A stretch of DNA of 64,000 bases. Origin: Ryuthela nishihirai. Lineage: Eukaryota; Arthropoda; Arachnida; Araneae; Heptathelidae. A program made the translations under genes and the position numbers. The DNA lies in assembly GCA_038380435.1 (NCBI GenBank), contig JAWZYU010000013.1:13033901-13097900 (forward strand), given 5' to 3'. This document shows positions 12,887 to 24,070 of this stretch, piece by piece (within the stretch, counting starts at the first letter, position 1; the number at the start of each line of letters is the position of its first letter). The notes beneath the pieces are model-generated. The model saw only the letters and a list, made by a program, of their open reading frames with translations, was not told the DNA's origin and did not search any database.

Positions 12887-13196
12887 ACGGTAGATAGGTT
12901 ACCGAAAAAACCGAGCAAAAAAAATATAGTGCATATGAAAAAATAGAAGATTGGTTCCAGACGTGAAAACCTAGTAAAGATAATAAGTTGTTTTCAAACA
13001 AATCATATCAAAATCTTTAATTGAATCTTTATTTGATTTTTATTCATTTCAACACATTTTTTATTTTATAAACTTATAAAGATAATTATATGTACATGTA
13101 TAAAGTAAATTACCCTTCATAAAGAAAATAATATGTCACTAATTCAAGAATACAAAAGTGCAAAAAAATGACTTACATATGCTTATTAACTAGATT

Positions 13197-14031
13197 TTAT
13201 TCGTTTTCACTTTCTGACAATAGACGCATTCGTTTGCGTAAGACTGGAATAAAATCCCTTTCATCGCTTGAAACATTATGACCGTCGTGTTCATACTCCA
13301 ATGGTGAATTGCTCTCTGTGGCATGGGGAACCAAATTATCACTTGTTTCCAGTGATTCTGATGTTTGATTAGTTTTGACAACGAACTCTGTAATCAATCG
13401 TTGAGATCCTGCTTTGACTAGATCTCTGTATAATTCTTGATAACGCGCCATACATGACTTCAGTTCACGTTTAAACTGCTCAGCTCGTTCGACAATGGGA
13501 TCGTGTAAGAAAAAGACTCCAATTTATTAGCCATTTGAAGCCCTTCTTTAATTAAACCTGCAGTGAGTGGAACCTCTTCATTACCATCACTTTTTTTTTC
13601 TTCAAGAGTCACAAGGACAACTTCTATTATTTCATCTTCACAAAGAGCTTTGTCAACCAGCAATTCATCAATATCTGCAAACGATAAATCATCGAATCCT
13701 TCTCCACCAACTGCATCTGCTAAAGTGATGATATTAGGATATTCAGTCGTATTTGGAGGTACAAGATCTTTGCTTTTTACACATTCTGGTCAAATAGTTT
13801 TTCAGCATGCGTTTAAAGTTGATGGTTTTAATTCTGTAACGTGAATCCAGTATGTTGATACAATCTAAAATAGAAAATTTCTTCCACATATCAATAATTG
13901 TTAGTGTTTTATCCTTATTTAATTGATCCAAAATGTATTGTCTTCTAACGAAGACGATCTAAAATTTGGATCTTAGTATCCAAAGACATAGCGTTCCTTT
14001 TCTGCTTTTGTATAGTTGAATTATTCGACAT
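13197..14031 (-). pseudogene. Broken Tigger-type transposase (start and C-terminal region only)
   Basis: On the minus strand an ATG at 14031 opens MSNNSTIQKQKRN followed by MSLDTKIQILDRLR and a stop; this is like the start of the N-terminal helix-turn-helix of Tigger/pogo and CENP-B-type transposases. After a deletion the C-terminal region follows in pieces with frameshifts: a segment with MWKKFSILDCIN, then the acidic LVDKALCEDEIIEVV, LQMANKLE and the end ARYQELYRDLVKAGSQR. These match the tail of Tigger-derived proteins. The DDE catalytic core is absent. The gene cannot make an active transposase. Confidence 0.75.
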
Positions 14032-14060
14032 CGTGGTCATCATCCTCAAGCAGCCATGGG

Positions 14061-14658
14061 CTACGGAGGTCCAACCAGACCGTGCAGTTTAATTCTCCAA
14101 GCATATCTGTCCTGAGCTACATCTGCTGCATCCGGCCACTGCACACCAATTCTAACAAGGTCCTGTTTGACATTGTCTGCCCACCGAATCCTAGGTCTCC
14201 CCCTCTTTCTGAGGCCTCTAGGCACACTATTCATAACCATATTTGCTAATCTATAATTATCCATACGGGCAACATGGCCAAACCAACGGAGTCTCTCTCT
14301 GCACAATATGCTGCTTAAAGGAGGTTGCAGACTCCTTTGCCTAATCTCATCATTAGTTACAAAGTTAAACCATCTAATACCCATGATTCTACGTAAGCAT
14401 CTAGAATCAAAAGTATCCAGTTTCCTTTTGTTTACAAAGTGTCCAAGTTTCACTACCATAACTAACCCTAGAAAGAACCAAACTATTATACAGTCTAATT
14501 TTAGTCTTTAGGTGTATACGCCTATTTCTCCACAATCTCCATAGATTCTTAAAAGTCCCGGCAGCAATCCCTATTCGTCTGTTAATCTCATGCCGCACAT
14601 CATCATTATCTGTTACATAGCTCCCAAGATAATTACACCTGCTCAAGACTGCAACCAT
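14061..14658 (-). pseudogene. LINE copy A, C-terminal segment after the reverse transcriptase
   Basis: Two overlapping frames (14407-14658 and 14061-14459) carry the part of the protein downstream of the RT domain: CNYLGSYVTDNDD, RIHLKTKIRLYNSLVLSRVSYGSETW, then LDTFDSRCLRRIMGIRW and RERLRWFGHVARMDN. This is the thumb and C-terminal tail seen in RTE and related LINE proteins. A frameshift separates it from the RT frame and another splits it internally. Confidence 0.8.
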
Positions 14659-16177
14659 TCAGATTAACTGGATCACCACCTGCCTGACCAATTTTCATCA
14701 CTTTAGTTTTCTCTCTGTTTATAACCAAACCTACTCTACTACCAGTCTCATGAACAGCTCGAATGAAAGAGTTCATCTCATCGACATCATTTACCAAGAG
14801 GGCTAAATCATCAGCATAATCTAAATCAGAAATTTTCGTATCTACAGTCCATTTGAGGCCAAACTTTTTCCCTTGAAGTGAATTTTGCATAACATAATCA
14901 ATAACAAAACTAAAGAGAAAAGGAGACAAAATGCACCCTTGTCGAACACTTGAAGTAATGCTAAACCAATTGCTACAAGCCTTACCAACTCTCACACACG
15001 ACTCAGTGTTATTATAGAGAGCTTTCATTATGTTAACTAACTTGTCTGGTATACCATATGATTTCACAATCAACCACAAATTATGACGATCAACAGAGTC
15101 GAAAGCCTTTTTGAAATCAACAAAGCTAGCAACCAAAGGTTTCTGAAACTCTAAACATTTCTCAAGAATCTGCCTAAGTGAAAATATCTGATCCACACAT
15201 CCCCTACCACTTCTGAATCCACATTGCTCATCACGCAATTGACTGTCAACCAGATTCTTAATTCTATTAAGCACAATCATGGAAAGAACTTTACCTGGAA
15301 CAGAGAGTAGGCTGATACCCCTATAGTTATCACAAGAACTGCGATCACCTTTTTTGAAAATACGGATAACAATAGCTCTGGTAAAATCCTTAGGAACCAT
15401 GCCTTTATCATAAACGATATTCAGAATTTCAGTCATCCAAGTGGTAACCGAAACATTCCCAGCTCTAAGCATGTCGGTAGTAATTTCATCTACCCCTGGG
15501 GATTTATGAAGTTTAAGTTTAGAAATAGCCAAATTAACTTCAGATTGTGTTATAGGGTCAACATTAAAGCCACCAATGCATCTATCGTCATTGCAAACAA
15601 TGGGAGTAGAACTAACTACATTGTTTAGAACATCACTGAAATGCTCAGCCCACCTAGCCATGACAGAATCCTCACCTTCTATAAACTTACCTTGTTTATC
15701 CTTCAATCCCTGTATACCTGTCCGTTTTCTACCACACAAAACATTAACTATCTGGTACAGCTCTCTGTTGTTGTGCTGCCTAACTGCTTCCTCAGCTTTG
15801 TCAGCCAAGCCATCAAGCCAAAGATTTTTATCAGTAGCTAACTGATCTTTTACACGTTTATTAAGCTCTCTGTAATGCTTTCTATTAGGACTAGTAGGGT
15901 ACTGATTAAGGACATTCCTGCAGTTCCTTCTTTCTGAAATAAGCTCAAGTGCCTTAACACTTAAATAATTCTGTCTACTCTGCTCCTTTTTTCCTAAAAG
16001 AGTACTGTTAGTTTCCAAAAAAGCCTGTTTAAAATGGCCCCATTCTTCCTCAACTTCAGTATTAAGCAAACCATGACTGTCATAATGACTAAGTAACCTA
16101 TCATGGTAAGCTTTAGCTATAACAGGGTCTTTCAGAGCTTCAGTATTAAAGGTAAATTTTTTAAACTTAGGCAACAC
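14633..16177 (-). CDS. LINE copy A reverse transcriptase domain (514 codons open)
   Basis: Open for 514 residues. Residues about 265-300 hold the RT motif FKKGDRSSCDNYRGISLLS, 352-363 the palm motif FVDFKKAFDSVD with the first catalytic Asp, about 413-422 RQGCILSPFL, and 454-457 the catalytic YADD. The preceding 200 residues link to the endonuclease. It is the only copy in the window with an unbroken RT frame and both catalytic boxes. The endonuclease upstream is in another frame, so the intact ancestral ORF is broken near 16180. It copies LINE RNA into DNA at the nicked target. Confidence 0.85.
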   Translation of the reverse strand: MLPKFKKFTFNTEALKDPVIAKAYHDRLLSHYDSHGLLNTEVEEEWGHFKQAFLETNSTLLGKKEQSRQNYLSVKALELISERRNCRNVLNQYPTSPNRKHYRELNKRVKDQLATDKNLWLDGLADKAEEAVRQHNNRELYQIVNVLCGRKRTGIQGLKDKQGKFIEGEDSVMARWAEHFSDVLNNVVSSTPIVCNDDRCIGGFNVDPITQSEVNLAISKLKLHKSPGVDEITTDMLRAGNVSVTTWMTEILNIVYDKGMVPKDFTRAIVIRIFKKGDRSSCDNYRGISLLSVPGKVLSMIVLNRIKNLVDSQLRDEQCGFRSGRGCVDQIFSLRQILEKCLEFQKPLVASFVDFKKAFDSVDRHNLWLIVKSYGIPDKLVNIMKALYNNTESCVRVGKACSNWFSITSSVRQGCILSPFLFSFVIDYVMQNSLQGKKFGLKWTVDTKISDLDYADDLALLVNDVDEMNSFIRAVHETGSRVGLVINREKTKVMKIGQAGGDPVNLNGCSLEQV

Positions 16178-16212
16178 TTCTTAAATTTAAGTTGCAAGAC
16201 ACTTTTAACAAT

Positions 16213-17062
16213 TTAATGGTCAGATCCAATTTCAGCTCCCCTATATTCCCTGGTATTCCTAACAGAACTAGCCCATTTGCTGTTAATTAATATGTAATCA
16301 ATCATATTCTTATGCCGCCCATCAGGTGAAACCCACGTGTACTTATGTATGTCGCGGTGTTTGTAAGATGTGTTAGTTATTCTGAAATCACTCAGTTTAC
16401 TTACCTGTAGGAGACGTTGCCCATTGCCATTGCAGCTACCAATACCAAAAGGGCCTATCACCCCTTCCCAAAGGTCAGAGTCAGTACCAACTTTGGCATT
16501 GAAGTCATCAAGAACAAGGGTAATATCACCTTTCTTGACAGAATTCAAAATATCCTGAAGTTGTCCATAAAACCTATCCTTCTCATCCTCATCAGCATCC
16601 TCAGTGGGGGCATAACAGCAGATAACATTCAAGTCTTTAATGCTTCTCTGAAATTTTGCTGTAAGAAACCTTTCATTAATGCACTCATATCCTAGAAGAG
16701 CATCACTAGCATGTCTGCTGAAAAGCAGACCCACACCTTGGTGATGCTTTCCATCCTCCCTCCCTGTAAAGAGAGAATTTAAAGTTATTCTAAAGTATCT
16801 CACCTTTACCTATCCATCTGGTCTCTTGCAAGCCTAGAATATCTAGGTTATAGCGCTGGAATTCCTGCATGAGGACATCAAGAGAATAATCTCTATGTAA
16901 TGTCCTCATGTTCCACGTTCCTGCAGAGAGAAAATGATTAGTAAGATTTTTAAAGAAATTAGGTTTATTGAGATTGGTAGGGCCAACAATATCAAACAGC
17001 CCCCTGATCGCAGGCATCGGGCAAAGACCTGTTCCTCCTCCGCTAAAGGCTGAAGTCACCAA
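16213..17062 (-). pseudogene. LINE copy A endonuclease domain, frameshifted
   Basis: The first part (16790-17062) contains SAGTWNMRTLHRDYS and LGLQETRWIGKGE, with the catalytic Glu of APE-type endonucleases. The second (16213-16803) contains CCYAPTEDADEDEKDRFY, LVLDDFNAKVGTDSDLW (normally GDFNAK) and the terminal IGSDH. The two halves are in different frames around 16800. The domain nicks target DNA for target-primed reverse transcription. The Gly-to-Asp change in the GDFNAK motif is a further sign of decay. Confidence 0.8.
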
Positions 17063-17069
17063 TGCTGGT

Positions 17070-17450
17070 GTGGCGGGGGTGGCTAAGTCGGTAGCGCGCC
17101 AGGCTCGTAATCTGTAGTTCCCAGGTTCGAGTCCCAGCTGGGTCAGCGTTGAGATTTATCTCCGCAAAATTCTCCGCCCTGCCCACGGTCAGTAGGGGAC
17201 ACCGATGGGCTTGGAAAGACCGCCGTCCGTCGGATGGGACGTTAAGCCGTGGCGCCGTGTGCGGGAGAACCATACCCTGTGCACGTTAAAGAACACGCTG
17301 GATGGCCTTGACGGGAGGCAACCATCTGTCTCCCAACAGTATTCCAGTGGGTCCCCTCCCAACCTTCTCTGAGCCTTCGGGGTCCATGTGACCTGGCCAT
17401 TTAGCCCATTGTGTGAAAAAAGTGCCGCTCAGAAGTAAAACAAACCAAAC
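17070..17450 (+). mobile_element. SINE-A copy inserted in LINE copy A
   Basis: tRNA-Met-like head: A box ggctaagtcggtagcgcg, anticodon-arm region ccaggctcgtaatctg, B box ggttcgagtccc. The body runs to cagaagtaaaacaaaccaaa with no poly(A). A 13-bp target duplication caccaatgctggt flanks it (17057-17069 and 17451-17463), and removing it rejoins the LINE. This proves it is younger than the LINE. Confidence 0.92.
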
Positions 17451-17720
17451 CACCAATGCTGGTAGGAACTTCAGATACCACCTTTTCAAGTGGACATTTT
17501 CAAGAGCCATATGGCCTGCCTGAGACACATTACTCCAGTTTAGGCTTGACGATGCCCAACTAGCTAAGTAAGGTTCAGGTACCTGCGATGGCCTCTGATT
17601 AGGATTATCCACCAGCTGATATAAGGTATCCCATGCCTCTGTTCACTTAGGGCTGGCAACCCAGAAGCAAACAGAAAACACAGCAGCATATTCTCCCTCG
17701 ACAGAGGCCCACCAGTGCAG

Positions 17721-17803
17721 CAAGTCCAGGATCAATAATCAAGTTCAAATCCATAAACAAGTCCAGGATCAATAAGCAAGTTCAAATCCATAAACAAGTC
17801 CAG
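17721..17803. repeat. 37-bp tandem repeat, 2.2 copies, in the LINE 5' region
   Basis: The unit starting caagtccaggatcaata runs 17721-17757 and 17758-17794, plus nine bases. It lies in what would be the 5' UTR of LINE copy A. Confidence 0.85.
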
Positions 17804-18660
17804 TCTAGTAGGTCAGCACCAGGACCCTGTGAAGTTGACCACTCCACAGCAGGGTTGAAAAAAAAGAAAAAAGTGGCCATAGATGACCAGATCAGTAGGC
17901 CATACTGAACTGGCAGCCCTCCCCTTCCATTCCCTTCCAAAAGAGAATATCTCTTTTGAAAGGTACTAACGGCCTGCACCACGAGAAGGCGGGGTCGGAC
18001 ATTAGGTGCTAGACCTGGCCGGTTCTGTGCATCATCACTGGGGATTGGTACACAGCTCTCCTTCCAGTTTATGCCTAATTGTAAATTACCTATCAGCGAA
18101 ATTTAATAAATTTATATTACGCACACAAAACTCAAAAAACAAAAGTTTTTCGATTTCTTCTATTAAACATCTAAACACTTCTAACTTTAAACACGAAATG
18201 GGAGACCAAGACTAACGTATGTATTGAAGATAAAATTGAGGGGAATTCCCGAACTCAATGTTGCCACTTTATTCCGAATGAAGTAGGTTTTGTACAATTT
18301 TTCCATAAAATAGGAAATAAAATAGAGAAAACTTGTTGTGTAGTTATGTTAGTGTAGCTTTTATTTTGTGGATTTCGGTGCACAAAACGTGTATCTATAA
18401 TACATTTCAAAGTTTAAACTACTTCGAAAAATGTGACCATAATAGCAGCATTTATGTTATATATGTAAATTCCAGGAATTTTTTCTTGAATAGGAATGTT
18501 TTTCAGAATTTAATTTAAATGGGTTTTTTTTTAAAAAGGCGCCGTTTGAACCATGTTAGATCAAAATAAATCGTGTAAAAAGAGAATTGGAATTTTTTTC
18601 TAAAGCGTGTTAAATCGAAATCGTGTAAAAGAAATCCGTGTAAAAACAGAATTGGGTGTA

Positions 18661-19188
18661 AAACATACGATCAGACGGTGAATTTAACGCAATTGCGTCA
18701 CATGCTGTTTTCAGCTCTTCACAACTTGTGCTGCCATCTATTGATAAACATCTCACTATTAGGAAGGATAATTCCCAATTTTATTCTCAATTTTTAGGAT
18801 CGACTTTCGCTTCAAAATCCAAAACAATTTTCAATTCAAAAATACGTTAAAGGTGTTGCGTGATTCTGAGATCATTTATTAATAATTATCTTATCTTTCT
18901 ATGACAGATATAAAGAGAGACTTTCCCTAACTGACTGCGATTTGCAATATTTGATTAGGTAAGAATGTGAAACACAGAGCGTGACCTGCAGACGTCTTGT
19001 GCTATTCAGAGCTAAGATTGAAATGGCCGAATTAAAGATTATAAGTTTGATCTCTAAAACGCCTAGTAGCCAGAAGAAGAGAACCGATTAGCAGCAACCA
19101 CTGATTTTATAAGTCCATTTCTTCCCTCAGAGGAGCAGGATTTCTCTTTAATCTCTTCAAAGCTGCAGAGCATTTGCTTAAAAGATCA
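18661..19188. other. No gene recognised
   Basis: AT-rich DNA between the Tigger element and the next SINE. I see no termini, motifs or coding content. Confidence 0.4.
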
Positions 19189-19200
19189 TCATCGGCATTA

Positions 19201-19563
19201 GGGGCGGCTCAGTCTGTAGCGTGCCAGGTTCGTAATCTGCAGTTCTCAAGTTCGAGTCCCAGCTGGGTAAGCGTTGAGATTTATCACCGCTCAAGCCCCC
19301 TCCTTGCCCACGGTCAGTAGGGGACACCGCTGGGCGTGGAGAGGCCGCCGTACGTCGAATGGGACGTAAAGCCGTGGTTCCGTGTGCGGGAGAGCCATAC
19401 CCTGTGCACGTTAAAGAACACGCTGGATGGCCATGATGACAGCCTCCCGACAACGGGAGGCCATTAGCTGTTCAAGTGGGGTCCCTTTCCTCAACCTTCT
19501 CTGAGCCTTCGGGATCCTTGTGACCTGCAAAAGAAGTGCTGCTCAGAGGTAAAACAACCCAAC
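19201..19563 (+). mobile_element. SINE-A copy
   Basis: Head ggctcagtctgtagcgtgcc and B box gttcgagtcccagc, body intact to gaggtaaaacaaccca. A perfect 12-bp target duplication tcatcggcatta flanks it at 19189-19200 and 19564-19575. Confidence 0.92.
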
Positions 19564-20326
19564 TCATCGGCATTAACTTCCGCCAATCAATGTTGATTTG
19601 GCTCTTTGATTATTTGACAACGTTTTGTCATTGATTTAAACACTTCTTTCTACAGAAGGAAAATATTTCAATCACTTCAAGAAATAGGTATCACTTCAAG
19701 AAAAAGATATAGGTATCTATATCCGGAAAAAGAAATATTCCTTTAAGCTTCACAACGAACCACGATTTATCATTCAAATATTTTTCTTTTCCCATTTGGT
19801 TTCCACGGAAACTTTCCCGTGACGTGTAAGCTTTCTTTCGTGAAAGAAATCGAAGTTTTCATCGATTGTGAATTCCTCCCGACTCCAACATTTCCCGCCC
19901 GATTGAAGTCTGATTCGTCATCCGTTACACAAACCTCATACTTAATTTCCGTATTTACCCTGGAAACTGATCAGCTAGCTGACTTTTTTTGGACGACTAC
20001 CCACGCACTGAATCTAGTCTAAACTTTTTCAGCCAGGCTTTTGTTCCATTACCGACAAAACATTTTTATTAAAAACAAAACCCGTTAAGTAGGATCTCGG
20101 TACGGGAGATTGCCACCGGTGCATCAAAGAGCCAAGAAATGAGGATCGATATTTCTTTATCAAAATATAATGGCAAAACCAATACGTTGAACGATTCGTC
20201 CACTCTGATGCATTGGCGAGGAGACAAAAAGCCATTTCTGAATCAATCCATACTAAATTCACAGATTACCTGTATATGTAGAATTCCATAACTACTTCTG
20301 AGGGGAAAAAATGTATTTTACCGAGG

Positions 20327-20710
20327 GGGGGGAGCGGGGGGAGGCTCAGTCGGTAGCGCGCTAGGCTCGTAATCTGCAGTTCCCAGATTCGAGTCCCAGC
20401 TGGGTCAGCGTTGAGACTTATCTCCGCAAAACTCTCCGCCCTGCCCACGGTCAGTAGGGGACACCGATGTGTTTGGAAAGGCCGCTATCCGTCGGATGGG
20501 ACGTTAAGCCGTGGCGCTGTATGTGGGAGAGAGCCATACCCATTAAAGAACACATTTGATGGCCTTGACGGGAGGCTACCATCTGTCTCCCAACAGCTGT
20601 TCCAGTGGGTTCCCTCCCCCAACTTACTCTGAACCTTTGGGGTCCTTGTGACCTAGCCATTTAGCCCATGGTGTGCAAAAAAGTGCCGCTCAGAGGTAAA
20701 ACAACCCAAC
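20327..20710 (+). mobile_element. SINE-A copy
   Basis: Head ggctcagtcggtagcgcg follows a G-rich run; the B box is agattcgagtccc, one base off consensus. The body is full length. The only flanking repeat is ccgagg (20321-20326 and 20711-20716), so the target duplication is weak or decayed. Confidence 0.88.
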
Positions 20711-21299
20711 CCGAGGATGAGGGACTGGAACCTTCGTCTCTCCAAGCACATGCTACTATTGCTACACATGCCGCAGAAGCAGTTATTTATGAAGACTGCG
20801 AGACGATTTCAGAGAGATCTGAAAATGCCTGGATCTTGGATGTGCTCCAAATTTTCAATCTGCTCCCTTCAACTGCTCTTTAGGCAGTAATGTTTATTGA
20901 GAGCAATTAGAAGTCGAAAAATTTATTCTTCATCTTAAATTTTTCTTCTACATTTCATACAATTCCCTTCATAAACAGAATTAAAATTTCCTTTCTCTCA
21001 TTCCCGGATAAATTCAAGATCCCTTGAAACCTTTTCCCCATTTTCTGCGGAACCCCAGTTGCACAACGTTCAGATGCTTCCTCCCCGCACCCTTCCCTTA
21101 AGAAAAGAGACCCCGAATGTTGGGCAGATATTTACCATGACACCTAGACGTCCTCAGGGAGAAGGAAAGGTGCCCTTCCCCCCTCCCCCAACCCTCCACC
21201 TCTGTAATTGTAAAACTTCATTTATATGCTAATCAGTTAAAAACCAGAACTAAAATAACCCAACCCCTCCCCTTCTATGTGGAAGGTGAGCCATACCTG

Positions 21300-21675
21300 G
21301 TGGGGTCTTCACTCAGTTTCCAGCGCGCCAGGATCATTACGAAATGTTGCAGGTTCAAGTCTCCACTGTGCTTGAAATGAGTTGAGATTCTTTCCTCTCT
21401 TCCTTTCTCTTCCCCAGAGAATGAATCAAGCATCAATGGGCATTGAAAGATCGTTCTCCGATGGAAGGTTAAGCTGCCCCTCCTTGTGTACGACAGCTGG
21501 ACCCTACAAACGCTAAAGAACACATTGGATGGCCGTGATAGGATGCTGCCATCTCACTCCTAATAGCTGCCCAATGTATCCCCATCTCCTACTTAGCTCC
21601 TGGGGTCTTTGTGACCTAGTCACTAAGCCCGTTGGGTGCAAAAAAAAAACTCGCTCAGAGGTAAAACAACCCAAG
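21300..21675 (+). mobile_element. SINE-A copy, old and diverged
   Basis: The head is recognisable (cagcgcgccaggatcatta, then caggttcaagtctcc) and the 3' end is standard (ctcagaggtaaaacaaccc), but the body carries many substitutions. Just upstream, taaaataacccaacc at about 21253 may be the tail of another decayed copy. Confidence 0.78.
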
Positions 21676-21679
21676 GCAC

Positions 21680-21740
21680 GCCTCGTATACTCTAAAAAAT
21701 CTCCTAAGTAGCCTCCTCGTATACTTTAAAAAATCTCCTG
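21680..21740. repeat. 28-bp tandem duplication between two SINEs
   Basis: A string starting cctcgtatact and ending aaatctcct occurs at 21680 and again at 21713 with two differences. It may be a long target duplication around SINE sequence or a local duplication. Confidence 0.7.
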
Positions 21741-21959
21741 AGCCCCTGGCTCAATCGATAGCGCGCCAGGATCATAATCTGCAATTCCCAGGTTCGAGTC
21801 CCTCCTGTGACGGCGTTGAAATTTATCTCCTCTACTCCTCGGTAAGGTAGGGGATGGCTAAGGGAATGGATAAGGCCACCGTCCGTCGGATGGGACGTTA
21901 AGCAGTCGCCCCTTGTGTGAGAGAACTATACCCTCCTGTGCACGTTATAGATGGCCTTG
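21738..21959 (+). mobile_element. SINE-A copy, 3'-truncated, with Met-type anticodon CAT retained
   Basis: Head ggctcaatcgatagcgcgcc followed by aggatcataatctgc and ggttcgagtccc. The anticodon position reads CAT, the elongator tRNA-Met anticodon, whereas most copies read CGT. The copy stops at ttatagatggccttgg, where an opposite-strand copy begins. Confidence 0.82.
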
Positions 21960-22170
21960 GTTTTTACCTATGAGCGGAACTCTTTTTTGCACATGGTGCG
22001 CTAAATGACTAGGTGAGAAGAACCCTGAGGGCTCAGAGAAGGTTGAGGGGAAGGGACCTGCTGAACAGCTGTTAGAAGACGGATGGCAGGCTCCCGCCAA
22101 GGCCACTCAGCGGATTTCTTAACGTGCACAGGGCCATGACTCTGCAGCACACGGAGCCACTCTATGACGT
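21960..22170 (-). mobile_element. SINE-A copy, 5'-truncated, tail-to-tail with the preceding copy
   Basis: Reverse complement of the SINE-A 3' half: tttttacctatgagcgg, aatgactaggt, ggctcagagaaggttg, ttaacgtgcacagg. With 21738-21959 it makes an inverted SINE pair. Confidence 0.8.
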
Positions 22171-23157
22171 ATTCACCGATTCCTCTGTGGGCAAACTGCT
22201 GCTTCAGTAGCCACTTTTCATATTGAAACTCGTAACGTTATCGATGTGATGATTAATAAAAGTTTAGTAATGTGTAAGTTTTAGTAAAAGTTTAATCAAT
22301 ACTCTTCCTATGAATGGATCAAAATATTTCTTTCGAAATAAGTATTAAACATTTACTGCCGTAGAGATTTAAGTCTTCAGGAGAATGAGGAAAAAGAATT
22401 TTTATGCACTCTAAACTATAATATCAATCCATAAGCAATTCGCAGCCCAAATCTTTCATTTAGACTTCTACTAGGTTGGATCATAACTCAATGATAGTTC
22501 TCATCTGGCATAAAATGTTCGCACTGTTATCTCTTTACGCATAAAAAAATGGCTTATAGTTACTGGTAGTAGCAGTAGTTAGATGCCTAGAACTAGTTCA
22601 GTAATTAATCCAGTTGAGACTCTTTGAGTCATCGAATATAGATACACGTGATCGGTGTTTTCAACTTCTTAATCCTCCGCCCACAAATTATTTGGTTATA
22701 TTCTCTGCAAAGCATTTATTTCCATAGACCGGTAGTTCTCATCCGGGTAACGGTCGAGCAATTGCGTAAAAAAAAAATCTTTTTTTTTCCAATGAGCTCG
22801 AGTCGGCAAATGATAATTTACAGTTTTCTTTTGATTTTGTTATTCCAATTATGCTAATTGAAAAATTGAATTTGCGAATTTTGATATAAGATTCCTTTTA
22901 AGAAGTGATGAAAAGGAAACGAAATTAGAAAAGGAGAACAGAAACTCCAAAAAGTTCAATATCCTCCCATAAAATGATGCTTCCAATTTCTGGAAATTCT
23001 CCGCATCATCACGTTTAATCTTCGAATTTCGTTAAAACAAACCACAACTATTTTTCGGATGATAACCAATAATAGAAATTCTCTTCTAGGAGCAACGGAT
23101 TCACCTCGGAATGGCAAATTTTAAAATAATGTATTAAACTCAACTGATTATTATGAG
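22171..23157. other. No gene recognised
   Basis: AT-rich DNA; no transposon ends or conserved protein. Confidence 0.4.
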
Positions 23158-23159
23158 TT

Positions 23160-23410
23160 TTTTCTCTGAGCAGAACTTTTGTACGCCAATTGGGCTATAA
23201 ATGGCCACGTCACTCACACGAACATCAAGGAATCAGAAGTGGGTAATGGATGCACTGAGCAGCTGTTAAGAGACAGACGGAAGCCTCCCATCAAAATCAT
23301 TCCGGATGCTGTTTAACCTTTTAGTTGAGTATGTCTCTTCCGCACACCGCGCCACATCTCAACGTTTCGTCCGACGGACGGCGATCTTTCCAATCGGTGT
23401 CTCCTTTTTC
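23160..23410 (-). mobile_element. SINE-A copy, strongly decayed
   Basis: Minus-strand SINE-A remnants: tctctgagcagaactttt, aaatggccacgtcac, gagcagctgttaagagac, and cgtccgacggacggcgatc near the right end. The tRNA head is not recognisable. Confidence 0.65.
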
Positions 23411-24070
23411 ATCGATGGCAGAGTGATGGTTGGTGGGCAAGGCTTGGAGACGAAAATGAAGACTTTCTTCAGTTTTATCCGAGGGTGAATGGGTGATGAT
23501 CGATTGACATCTTTGAGAGTCATTATTTACAAAAACTTTATAGTGAAGAAAGTTGGCTTCCTTAATCCTGCAGGAGTTAACAGCATTGGGAAATCAGATT
23601 TTAATGAATTATTTCTTAATCTGACCATTCCATCAAGTCAGGAAACTTTCAAACATTCCTTGAACAAAGTTATAGAAGTAACATCGCGGGTTTCATCCCC
23701 ACTGCGACATTAACCCGAGCCACGAGAACAGAAACAACCTCGCATGAATTGTGTCACTCTCATAACAAAGCCTTCATTGAATCCAATTCCAGGCAAGAAA
23801 CTTTTCGACAGACTTTTTATTACACTGATTTCAAAGAGACCGAGTTTCACGATCATAGCAAACTTTGGAAAGGGCAAACTGTTTCAAAGGAGAAGCCGAA
23901 ATTTTTTAGGCTTCAAGTACATGAGCTTATTTTTTTGCATTCTGTTCGAATTCTCAAAAGCTACAGAATCAATTCCAATTCTCTTCTTTCTCTGAAGTCT
24001 TACATCTTCAACATCTGTCGCATAACAATCAAGGAACTGAAAAACATGATTGAGAGAACTAAAGAACCAC

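Larger units (their letters stand above)
14037..18075 (-). mobile_element. RTE/BovB-like LINE, copy A, nearly complete
   Basis: Transcribed on the minus strand. It encodes an apurinic-type endonuclease (GTWNMRTL, LQETRW, final SDH) and a reverse transcriptase with an intact YADD box, then a C-terminal region with CRERLRWFGHVARM. It ends at 14037 in gctgcttgagg plus GAT repeats, the microsatellite-type 3' end of RTE elements; there is no poly(A). The 5' edge near 18075 is approximate and judged by where minus-strand GC-richer sequence gives way to AT-rich Tigger sequence. It sits just upstream of the Tigger transposase start codon. The reading frame is broken, so this copy is probably inactive. 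Confidence 0.85.
12652..18658 (-). mobile_element. Tigger/pogo-like DNA transposon, internally deleted and interrupted by a SINE and a LINE
   Basis: The ends are exact inverted repeats, cacccaattctgtttttac and its reverse complement, each bordered by TA (12650-12651 and 18659-18660). The minus strand codes for the start and the C-terminal part of a Tigger-type transposase. Removing the SINE-B at 12681-12886 and the RTE LINE at 14037 to about 18075 leaves about 1.7 kb, shorter than an autonomous element because the middle of the transposase is missing. The element was therefore already non-autonomous or is decayed. Its right-hand part (about 18076-18658) is AT-rich with several variants of the motif tcgtgtaaaa. 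Confidence 0.85.
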
